From Endozoicomonas sp965261315 (lineage in GTDB: Bacteria > Pseudomonadota > Gammaproteobacteria > Pseudomonadales > Endozoicomonadaceae), in the NCBI GenBank assembly GCA_965261315.1, contig CBDHDM010000044.1, positions 1-64,000 of the forward strand: a stretch of DNA of 64,000 nucleotides, given 5' to 3'. Shown here in pieces: positions 47,846 to 55,737 of this stretch (the stretch's first letter is position 1; the number at the start of each line of letters is the position of its first letter). Made by a program: the position numbers and the translations under genes. A model generated the notes under the pieces. The model saw nothing but the letters and a program-made list of their open reading frames with translations, was not told the origin of the DNA and did not search any database.

Positions 47846-48112
47846 ATGGCAACTGATCTGATCGAATTAAAAAACCTTGGCAAAACATCCGTACAATGGT
47901 TGAACGCTGTTGGCATCAGAACCCTTGAACAACTTCATGAAGTTGGTTCTGTTGCAGCCTATTGCAAAGTCCGTGACCGGGGGTTCAAAGTTTCGAAAGT
48001 ATTGCTCTACGCACTTGAAGGCGCTCTTATCGGAGCCCACTGGAATGACCTGGACCCTGATTACAAAGCCCGCCTGCTTGAGGCTGTAGAAGACAGTCCC
48101 CCTGTGCTGTAA
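47846..48112 (+). CDS. TfoX C-terminal domain protein
   Basis: An 88-aa protein consisting only of a TfoX_C helix-hairpin-helix domain: LKNLGKTSVQWLNAVGIRTL, EQLHEVGSVAAYCKVRDRG, then LLYALEGALIGAHWNDL. In full-length TfoX/Sxy this domain accompanies a TfoX_N domain and promotes competence gene expression. Stand-alone copies are frequent and poorly understood. It is convergent with moeB. Confidence 0.88.
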   Translation: MATDLIELKNLGKTSVQWLNAVGIRTLEQLHEVGSVAAYCKVRDRGFKVSKVLLYALEGALIGAHWNDLDPDYKARLLEAVEDSPPVL

Positions 48113-48136
48113 CCTCTTCAACAATCGTAAGCTTAT

Positions 48137-48886
48137 TTATCTATCATGACCGCAGACAGGGCAATCCGGGTCTGCCTGCAGTCCCATTGTCTGCCACTCC
48201 ATGGTCATGGCATCAAAGATCATCAACCGACCATGTAACGTCTTTCCAAAGCCGGTGATCAGCTTGATCGTTTCCAGAGCCTGCATTGTGCCAATAGTAC
48301 CCACTACCGGCCCCAGTATTCCGGATTCTGAGCAGCTGAGGTTTTCATTGCTTTGTTCATCATAAAGACAGCGGTAGCAGGGAGCATCTGGCTGTCGGCG
48401 ATCATAAACGGACAACTGCCCATTAAGCCTAATGGCCGCCCCGCTCACTAATGGAACGCCAGCCCTGACACAGGCAGCATTGATCGCAAAACGGCTGGAA
48501 AAGTTATCGGTACAATCCAGAACCACGGTTGCTTTACTCACCTGTTCGAACAGAGCTTCACCTTCCAGACGGTCTTCCACGACCTCAAATTCAACACCTC
48601 CGTTTATTGCAGACAACCGGTTTTTTGCAGCTTCTGCTTTTGGAGTACCCTGATCAAGGCTGGAATAAAGCAATTGTCTCTGTAAGTTCGTGGTATCCAC
48701 CGTATCCGGATCCACCAGCACCATCTGTCCAACTCCAGCAGCTGCCAGATACTGTGCTGCCGGGCAGCCAAGCCCCCCCAAACCAAGAATTAAAACTCTG
48801 GCCTCCAGCAACCGCTCCTGCCCCTCAATATCAATCTGAGGAAGCATGATTTGTCGACTATAGCGGAGTAACTGCTCATCATTCAT
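48137..48886 (-). CDS. moeB: MoeB/ThiF-type adenylyltransferase
   Basis: A 249-aa E1-like enzyme with the nucleotide-binding motif ILGLGGLGCPAAQYLAAAGV, the Asp-containing LVDPDTVDTTNLQRQ, and two zinc-binding CxxC pairs (CYRC at about 171 and CPVC near the C-terminus). It adenylates the C-terminal Gly of MoaD or ThiS-like sulfur carriers for molybdopterin or thiamine synthesis. MoeB fits the presence of the molybdoenzyme MsrP, but ThiF activity cannot be excluded. No rhodanese domain. The next gene on this strand is gcvH. Confidence 0.9.
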   Translation of the reverse strand: MNDEQLLRYSRQIMLPQIDIEGQERLLEARVLILGLGGLGCPAAQYLAAAGVGQMVLVDPDTVDTTNLQRQLLYSSLDQGTPKAEAAKNRLSAINGGVEFEVVEDRLEGEALFEQVSKATVVLDCTDNFSSRFAINAACVRAGVPLVSGAAIRLNGQLSVYDRRQPDAPCYRCLYDEQSNENLSCSESGILGPVVGTIGTMQALETIKLITGFGKTLHGRLMIFDAMTMEWQTMGLQADPDCPVCGHDR

Positions 48887-48909
48887 GGCCGGTCAAAGTC
48901 CTTATAAAA

Positions 48910-49302
48910 TTAAGCTTCTGACTCGACGAACTCTGCATAGGCTTCTGCATCCAGCAGATCACCCAGCTCACCATCATCCTTCAACTTCATTTTGAAGAAC
49001 CAGCCGTCATTATATGGGTCACTATTGACGGTTTCCGGAGCGTCTTCCAGTGTCCCGTTTATTTCAACAATTTCACCAGTCAACGGTGCATAGATCTCAG
49101 AAGCCGCTTTTACAGACTCTACAGCCCCCGCTTCATCACCAGCACCAAGAACAGTACTCGGCTCAGGCAACTCAACAAATACGACATCCCCCAATGACTC
49201 CTGGGCGTGATCAGTAATACCAATGGTGACGGTTCCGTCTTCTTCCAACCTGACCCATTCGTGGGAACGCAGATACCGTAACTCAGAAGGTATGTTGCTC
49301 AT
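48910..49302 (-). CDS. gcvH: Glycine cleavage system H protein
   Basis: A 130-aa lipoyl carrier protein. The lipoylation lysine is Lys65 in AGAVESVKAASEIYAPLTGE; the front reads LRYLRSHEWVRLEEDGTVTI and the end DAEAYAEFVESEA. It shuttles the methylamine group between the P, T and L proteins. The other gcv genes are not in this window, so the gene is separated from its usual operon. Confidence 0.97.
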   Translation of the reverse strand: MSNIPSELRYLRSHEWVRLEEDGTVTIGITDHAQESLGDVVFVELPEPSTVLGAGDEAGAVESVKAASEIYAPLTGEIVEINGTLEDAPETVNSDPYNDGWFFKMKLKDDGELGDLLDAEAYAEFVESEA

Positions 49303-49659
49303 CTAATAATCCTCGGTCGACTGTCTGTAATGCTGAAAAGCATTAGGTTCCTATCTCATTATCCCCCTCCCAGAAGACAAAAAGATGAACTCAAATACTT
49401 CTCGTTGACTCATGGCTTTTTTCAAGCTCATGGCTGACTGGCACGAGCATTCTAACGAGTTTAATGTGAAGTTTACATAGCACTGCTTCGGTTAACCAAC
49501 CGAACTATTGATATTAGGCGAACAGTACTGTCGAGCACCTGTCAGCTATATACAAAAGCTCACTGCCTGTGCAAGACTGAAATGGTGTAGTGAAAGGGCA
49601 AGGTAGCCCACACTGAGTAATATGCCATAAGCGATCGTGGCATTGATTTATAACGGAAA
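49303..49659. other. Non-coding gap before the DinB-like remnant
   Basis: 357 bp upstream of gcvH and of the DinB-like remnant. No recognisable glycine riboswitch pair or RNA gene. Part of it probably represents the eroded 5' end of the remnant. Confidence 0.4.
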
Positions 49660-50064
49660 GTGATAAGGTTCAAGGTCGAATGTCACTACAAGTGCTTTTT
49701 TGCAGGGCTGGAAAGTAAACAAATTAACTATGATGAGCGAAAAAGGGACACTGAGTATGAGGTTAATCTTGCTTCAGCATTAAGAACATTGCTGAATATC
49801 ACACACCAATTAGCCAGTCTGGCAAACACTCCCTCGGCAAGTATAAACCTGGCATTCAGTGCTACTATTGACATGAATGGAAGTACTGTCTCACTGGAGT
49901 CATCCCTGGTACGGGAACTGCTGTTTTTACAAAGTCATACAACGCACCACATGGCTCCAATCAACCTGCTGTTTCACGTATCAGGTAATGAACCACCAAA
50001 AAACCTTGGTGTAACCACCTCTACACTGATCTACCGAAAGCAGCAGGTGATGCCTTCTGATTAG
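49660..50064 (+). pseudogene. DinB-like protein, N-terminus missing
   Basis: 134 codons from GTG. HYKCFFAGLESKQINYDERK and RELLFLQSHTTHHMAPINLL followed by SGNEPPKNLGVTTSTLIYRK match DinB-like metal-binding proteins, with the SHTTHH histidines. The first helix (about 45 residues with the VRHxLDH histidine of the metal site) is absent, and the upstream sequence shows no match in any frame. Probably a remnant. Confidence 0.55.
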
Positions 50065-50925
50065 GCCGCCTCACGATGATATTTCAGAAACAGGCTACAA
50101 CGCTCAGCTCCCATATATTTTGATAGTGTTTTTTCATCAACCTTCAACAGGTCGACAATAATCAGTCCATCCAGAGCATTATTAAAGTCCGGATCCACAT
50201 TGAATGCAGCGAGCTCTCCCCGCAGCTTCAAATACTGGCGCAGAAGAACCGGCACGCCTTTATTATCTTTTTCAATCTGCTGAACCAGAGAAGAAAGCTG
50301 CTCAATATTATTGATGCCCTGTAAATCCTTTACAGACCAGAACTGGCCAGAGCTTTTTAACGGTGTCGTAGATCTGACCAGCTCAGCCAGCGCTTGATCG
50401 GAATTGTTAACGCCAAGACAGCCCGCCATTAATTGACGTGACACTTCACTGTAGTCACTGCTGATACTGACTGGACCAAACAGAACTCGATAGATTAGCC
50501 GCAACATATGCCCCGATGCCTTTCCAAAGCATTAGCAGAGCACTCAGGCTCTTCTGGTATTCCGGACGGACAAAAGAACGTCCCATTTCCAGGCAACAGC
50601 CCAACTTATGAATAAAGCTGTCCTTGTAATGCCTTTGCAACAGGAGATCTGCCAGTGCAACGCCTTCAATTCCACCAAAAGGATGGTTCGCCACGATAAT
50701 CGATGGGCCGGAGTCAGGAATTGATGAGATGGAGCCTCTTGCAACTTCATAGCTAACGTTAAAAATCTCCAGCACCCGCTTCAGGAAGGCTTTTCCGGAG
50801 TATTGATGCCTGTATTCAGGCTCATACAGACGTTCAAGAATGTTCAGTCCAATAAACTTCTCAATTGCAGATTCTATCAAGCCAAAGCGTGTATGCCTTG
50901 GTAAACGAAAAGGTGAGTTCAGCAT
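50061..50925 (-). pseudogene. Lysophospholipid acyltransferase/GNAT-type protein, large internal deletion
   Basis: The first piece (start 50925) gives LPRHTRFGLIESAIEKFIGL and GPSIIVANHPFGGIEGVALA, the acyltransferase N-terminus. The second piece, in another frame to 50061, gives GPVSISSDYSEVSRQLMAGC, GVPVLLRQYLKLRGELAAFN and ALDGLIIVDLL, typical of the C-terminus of long hemolysin-like acyltransferase/GNAT fusions. The intervening few hundred residues of acyltransferase and N-acyltransferase core are deleted, with a frame change near 50500. It is not expected to function. Confidence 0.7.
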
Positions 50926-51057
50926 GTAGTCCTCTCTCCCTGAGTTTTTTCCAATGACAAAAAGGTGAAAATGAAGTGATGTTTTTATGAAGGTGAGCGT
51001 TGAAGAACCACAGCTATCAAAAAGAAAACAGTGGTGTTCTTCAACACTTTAAAATTA

Positions 51058-51488
51058 TTAACTATGAAGGAGCTGCTTAATTTTGTTATCAGTATTTCTA
51101 AACTCCAGGATCGTCAGAATAATACCTGACACAAGCAAGCCACAGGCATTATAAAACAGAAGCCCTCCATCATCCCCAATGATATTCCCAAGTTCATCAA
51201 ACTCGGGCATGGCAATGCCAAGCGGGGTGAATAAATGAAAGAATACGGCGCCTGTCATTACGCCTGTGGCAATAGCTGCCCCATATAGGCGCAGTGTGAA
51301 GCCAGCAGCTCGACAGCCCCGACCCCATAAGCGCCATAGTCGGCAAACCATTGAAACCCGGACCACGCGCCAAGAACCCCAAAGATATGCAAAGTTTCAT
51401 ATGCAGCAGTAAATTTAAAAAACAATGACTGAACAAATACCACGGCAATGTACAGGCTTAGCGCCCAAGTAAATCCCTTATAAACCAT
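51058..51488 (-). pseudogene. DoxX-like membrane protein, frameshifted
   Basis: The first frame (MVYKGFTWALSLYIAVVFVQ, SLFFKFTAAYETLHIFGVLG, AYGVGAVELLA) and the second frame (GFTLRLYGAAIATGVMTGAV, FFHLFTPLGIAMPEFDELGN, GLLVSGIILTILEFR) join at about 51302-51312 into a four-helix membrane protein of about 140 residues, similar to DoxX/SURF4-like proteins. A one-base change in CTGCTGGCTTC breaks it. Confidence 0.65.
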
Positions 51489-51513
51489 CTGTGCCTCCTG
51501 GCAAATATAAAAG

Positions 51514-51957
51514 TCAGTTCATTTCAGGCCAGTGCTTATCCGCAGCTTTAATAAAGCCCGGAATATCCTTAAGCCATGTTTCCTGAACGCTGCTGTCATA
51601 ATTCAAGTACAGTTTGTTATCGACAATTTTCCAGTATTTAGGGTCTCCCGGTGCCCGTTGTTTTTTTGCAGCGACAGCCCATGCACAGTAACCACCATAC
51701 TGTGGCATATACTTCTCAGGATTCTCTTTGAACAGGTTCAAATGCTTCTCTGAAGAGAAGTACCATTCAACATCCAGATACTCAAATTTATATTTGGCAC
51801 TCCCTTTCACCGGCTTCTCTTCAGTGAAATAAGCCACTGCATCATAACCGCTGACCGCTTTACTGCTGAACCAACCGGTATAAATATGCTTGTCTGCAAA
51901 GGAGGGTACGCTGACAACCAACACAAACAGAGTAATGATCTTGAGCAATTTATTCAT
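51514..51957 (-). CDS. Exported YHS domain protein
   Basis: A 147-aa protein with signal peptide (LLKIITLFVLVVSVPSFA, cleavage near 21). The YHS-like domain is seen in AVSGYDAVAYFTEEKPVKGS and KHLNLFKENPEKYMPQYGGY followed by CAWAVA. Such periplasmic YHS proteins are associated with metal handling, but the substrate is unknown. It is the only intact gene in a run of broken genes from 49660 to 53772. Confidence 0.85.
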   Translation of the reverse strand: MNKLLKIITLFVLVVSVPSFADKHIYTGWFSSKAVSGYDAVAYFTEEKPVKGSAKYKFEYLDVEWYFSSEKHLNLFKENPEKYMPQYGGYCAWAVAAKKQRAPGDPKYWKIVDNKLYLNYDSSVQETWLKDIPGFIKAADKHWPEMN

Positions 51958-51985
51958 GAGGTTCCGTCCTCTTGTTATTTCTATC

Positions 51986-53145
51986 CTATTCTGTCTCAGG
52001 ATAACGGCTAACCAGCTTTTTCTCCCTTCGCCATGCCCCTATCAATTGTCGAAGTGGAGGGGAAGAAAAACCTCTACGCCGATTAATAGCTCCCAGTTTA
52101 AAAAGCGTTCGATATTGAAAAAAAAGCGTTTTAAAAGCATCGGCCAGTGAGCCTCTGCAGTCCCATACATGAGCAGCCTCACTGCTGGCTCCATTAATTT
52201 CAAGTATATAGTAATCCTGTCCCTTCATTAGAGAATCAATATCCTTAAAACGGACATCAAACCGACCGTAGTAAAATTCCGGCAAGTCATCACACAGTCG
52301 GTCAAAGGCTCTGGTCAGCTCAGGCGTTATGAATTTCCGCCCATCCCTGAAGATACAGCCCCTACTGTGGCTACCAGTAAATGCCAGGCGAAACGGCTGC
52401 CCGTGAGGTAAGACATCCTGTAGTCGATCCCTGTGCCTCGGCAGATAGAGATGCTTTAGCTGACCAGCCCTGGGATCCATTGAAATCAGCTCTTCCAGAG
52501 TATTTTGTCCATTCCCGATTACATATGGCTGGTATTTCAGCGTGATAGAGATGATTTCGCCATTTTCGGTTTCAGGATAACGGATATAAAAAATACCAGC
52601 TTCCGCCTCGTAGGGAACCAGTTGCTGGAACAGAATATGGCCATCGGCCGGAAACTTTTCTATATATGCAACCAGCTCAGCTTTACTCCTGATCAACTGA
52701 ACACCTGCACCACGGCAGCCAATATCAGGCTTAGCCACCAGTGGAAAGCTCAGGCTCGCATGTTTAAAGAGCCGCTGCGCACGACTGGACCCTGATCAGC
52801 ATTTTCCCACTCATCCAGTAATACCCAGGGAGCAATCCTGTCTTTGGCAGCACCAGATGCTTTGGAGAAAACGCCTGACTTCGACTCTCCAACCATCCCA
52901 CTTAAAGGAATTGAGGGGTTGGCGATCAATGGCAATCCGAGACCTTGAAAACGGATAGCGTTCCAAAGCCATTGAAAAGCCACAGGAATGTAAAAAAGAT
53001 AGCCCGGCCAAAACTCAAAAAATGAAATGGGTTTCTTTACTTGCTCAAGGTCTGGCATACCGGGATGAACCGGCTTATCCGGTGATGTTCTCTCAACAAA
53101 TAATCGGGCAGATGCACTATTCTTTTCGTGAACTAAAACTTCCAT
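51986..53145 (-). pseudogene. ATP-grasp protein, frameshifted
   Basis: The first frame (53145 to 52750) covers FFEFWPGYLFYIPVAFQWLW, LPLIANPSIPLSGMVGESKS and APWVLLDEWENADQGP. The second frame continues RAQRLFKHASLSFPLVAKPD, IGCRGAGVQLIRS, ILFQQLVPYEAEAGIFYIRY, GRFDVRFKDIDSLMKGQDYY and ILEINGASSEAAHVWD, the ATP-grasp fold with its metal-binding END-like region. One base change near the GGGTCC at about 52797 separates them. The restored protein has about 385 residues; relatives are hypothetical D-Ala-D-Ala-ligase-like proteins. Confidence 0.7.
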
Positions 53146-53188
53146 AACTTATTCAGACTACCTTCCCTGAGATGATTTAACCACAATA

Positions 53189-53772
53189 TCAGACCTGACT
53201 TTTCTCAGCGCTATCATTTCCTATTGACCGCTTTATACTTCGATGCAAAATCAGAATGGCGGTGATCACCAAAAGAAGCAAAAGCCATTTTAGTGAAGAA
53301 AGCTCACTCCAAAACATAGAGCTAAACCAGTAAAGCCCCATAAAAATCACACCGGTCCACACCAAAGAGGCCAGAAAAACCCAACAGGAAAAAGCAACAA
53401 ATGAATATTGAAAAAAGCCACAGGCAACGTAAGAAGGTAATCTGAGGCCTGGCACCACGCGTACAACCAGAATGGTCCAGATAGCACGCCGTTTTAGCCA
53501 TTCACCTGCGCTATTAACCTTCTCCTTTGGAATTCTTTTGTCTAGCCATGACCAACGGCCTAAAAACGTCCCAGCCCATAAAGGCCGAGGTCTCCGGTAA
53601 AAATCCCGATAAACAGCGCCAGAAAAGCCAGTTTTGGCGACAGAAAGCCATCAATACTGATCAATGCTGCCGAAATAATGGCAGCATCTTCAAGAAGATA
53701 GGTTGACAGTAAAATTAAGCCTGCCAATACCAGAGGGTTCTTTGTGACATCCAATATCAACTCTGCCATCAA
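53189..53772 (-). pseudogene. DedA family membrane protein, frameshifted
   Basis: The first frame (53772 to 53560) has GFLSPKLAFLALFIGIFTGD and LGLYGLGRF followed by TAG. One base later the frame continues GRWSWLDKRIPKEKVNSAGE, WTILVVRVVPGLRLPSYVAC with the family's R-x-(V/I)PG motif, and further helices. Adding one T to the five-T run at about 53563 restores a 195-residue DedA protein. DedA proteins flip undecaprenyl phosphate or other lipids. May be a true pseudogene or a miscalled homopolymer. Confidence 0.8.
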
Positions 53773-53848
53773 TCATCCAAATTACTTTGAAGCCTCTATA
53801 TCCATCAACCATACTTTTTTCTTAGGGGAATTCCAAATCGAAAAAAAA

Positions 53849-54217
53849 ATGAACAAGAAACTATTGAACATCATTTTATTCATGGTGTTCAGCCTTGGTA
53901 TTCAAGCAGAATTAGTCGAAGGTATTAAATCCACCAGGCTCATTATTGGATTTTACTCTGACGCCTATCATGGACTGGGTGGTGCTGTTGAAGCGAATGA
54001 GTACATTAATAAGTATTCAAAAAGTAACCACCCAATATCATTGGTCAGGCCATTGGGTAATAACTCAATCCTTGTCCATATCAATCAGTCTGCTGATTCA
54101 CAAATAGAAAAAACTATTAACCAGCTGTTATTACTGGAAAAAATTCGCTTTATCGAAATTGATGACACCATGAACCCATTACAAGATAGAAATATGGGCA
54201 CCACACCCTTGAGGTAA
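53849..54217 (+). CDS. Exported protein resembling a subtilase propeptide (I9-like)
   Basis: A 122-aa protein with signal peptide (MNKKLLNIILFMVFSLGIQA). The body (STRLIIGFYSDAYHGLGGAV, NNSILVHINQSADSQIEKTI, LLLLEKIRFIEIDDTMNPL) has the length and strand-helix-strand order of subtilisin propeptides, ending in an E-x-D segment like the EPD of the neighbouring protease's own propeptide (FAEPD). It lies four bases before the subtilase gene. It could act as a separate inhibitor or folding helper for it; this is inference. The start at 53849 fits the signal peptide. Confidence 0.55.
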   Translation: MNKKLLNIILFMVFSLGIQAELVEGIKSTRLIIGFYSDAYHGLGGAVEANEYINKYSKSNHPISLVRPLGNNSILVHINQSADSQIEKTINQLLLLEKIRFIEIDDTMNPLQDRNMGTTPLR

Positions 54218-54221
54218 AACC

Positions 54222-55616
54222 ATGAACTCATTGCTGACAAGGACTGTTTTAGCAGCAACGCTTCTAATACCGGCCTTTATTTCACAGGCTGAGGTGGATA
54301 ATTACAGACTGCTTTTACAACGAACTGATCGCGTAATTGTTCACTTCAAAGAAAAACCGACAGAAGCCAGAGCATTAGCGTTTATTAAGCAGGGTGTCAC
54401 CCATGGTGGCTACGGAGTTGCTGCTGGAAAAAGCCAGGAAGTGCTTGAAATCGGAGCGACTCTGGATCTTGAAGAGGTGAAAATACTGGCAAAAGGGCTA
54501 GAGGATGACCCCCAGGTTGAGTTTGCCGAACCCGATCTTGTCATGCAGACCATGAGGGTTCCCAATGACCCTCTTTATAACGAGCAGTGGCATTACTTTG
54601 AAGTCAAAGCCGGTATTAATCTTCCGGCAGCCTGGGAGATATCCATTGGCAATGCCAACAATGTGATTGGGGTTGTGGATACCGGTATTACTGATCACAA
54701 AGAGATTAATGACAGACTTGTACCTGGCTATGACTTTGTCTCAGATCCCTGGATGGCCAATGACGGTGATGGCTGGGATGAAAACCCTCAGGACCCCGGG
54801 AATTCTCTGCAACCAGGTGCCTGTGGAACCTCATTCGGCAACCCGATTCCCGCTAATGCGCAGAAGAGCAGCTGGCATGGCACTCATGTTGCCGGCACGA
54901 TCGCAGCTAAAACCAATGATAATACGGGTGTTTCCGGGGTAACCTGGCTCTCCAGAGTGCAACCTCTAAGAGCTCTCGGGCGTTGTGGTGGCTATACATC
55001 CGACATTGTCTCAGCCACGCGATGGGCTGCAGGACTGAAAGTGTATGGGCTCCCGATAAACCCTAACCCGGTCAAGGTGATTAATCTAAGTCTTGGCGGG
55101 ACCGCACTCTGGTGCCCCCAAACCTACCAGGACGCCATTGATGAGATTGTTGATGCTGGTGTCACAATCGTGGTTGCAGCAGGTAATGAGCAACATAATG
55201 TCGCCTTGAGCACTCCGGCAAACTGTAAAAATGTCATTGTCGTAGGAGCCGTCAACCGCACGGGTAACCGAAGCTGGTACTCAAACTATGGCACTGGCAT
55301 AGATATTATGGCACCAGGCGGTGAAACACACTTCCCTGGCAATGGCATCTTATCTCTATATAACTCCGGGCTTAAGTCACCAAAAAATGGATCTTACACT
55401 GAATTACAGGGCACCAGCATGGCAACGCCACATATTGCAGGACTTATCGACCTGAGCTACGCAGTAAACCCTTCTTTGACACCCGGTGAGCGTAGAAAAT
55501 TATTAATGGAGACTGCCAGACCATTCGCATCTGACAGTAATTGCACCACATTTCGGTGTGGCGCAGGCATTGCTGACGCAGGCTCTTTTCTGAGAGCTGT
55601 ACAGAATGCCCAATAA
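54222..55616 (+). CDS. Secreted subtilisin-like serine protease (S8)
   Basis: A 464-aa protein: signal peptide (1-24), I9-like propeptide (35-110, ending VEFAEPDLVMQTM), and a catalytic domain with Asp153 (GVVDTGITDH), His219 (WHGTHVAGTIAA) and Ser399 (LQGTSMATPHIAG). The oxyanion Asn is in VVAAGNEQHN. There are several cysteines (CGTSFG, GRCGGY, CPQTY, CKN, CTTFRCG), likely disulfides of an extracellular enzyme. No C-terminal sorting domain. It probably degrades environmental or host proteins. Co-transcribed with the preceding propeptide-like gene. Confidence 0.93.
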   Translation: MNSLLTRTVLAATLLIPAFISQAEVDNYRLLLQRTDRVIVHFKEKPTEARALAFIKQGVTHGGYGVAAGKSQEVLEIGATLDLEEVKILAKGLEDDPQVEFAEPDLVMQTMRVPNDPLYNEQWHYFEVKAGINLPAAWEISIGNANNVIGVVDTGITDHKEINDRLVPGYDFVSDPWMANDGDGWDENPQDPGNSLQPGACGTSFGNPIPANAQKSSWHGTHVAGTIAAKTNDNTGVSGVTWLSRVQPLRALGRCGGYTSDIVSATRWAAGLKVYGLPINPNPVKVINLSLGGTALWCPQTYQDAIDEIVDAGVTIVVAAGNEQHNVALSTPANCKNVIVVGAVNRTGNRSWYSNYGTGIDIMAPGGETHFPGNGILSLYNSGLKSPKNGSYTELQGTSMATPHIAGLIDLSYAVNPSLTPGERRKLLMETARPFASDSNCTTFRCGAGIADAGSFLRAVQNAQ

Positions 55617-55737
55617 AAACATTCACCATCTCCCTGAAATTCAGCTAGGTTTTTAATAAGGGATAACAAGATAAAGTTAATATTGCATGACTTATCAATT
55701 AAACGGGAAATGATGCAATATTTTAAGAGAAGAAAGA

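Noticed and set aside
47064..48112. P-loop kinase and TfoX_C genes as a toxin-antitoxin (zeta-like) pair
   Set aside because: The kinase has the AAA_33 lid rather than a zeta toxin's features, and 167 bp separate the genes; the TfoX_C protein is not antitoxin-like.
49303..49660. Glycine riboswitch upstream of gcvH
   Set aside because: No tandem aptamer core could be recognised by eye in this stretch.
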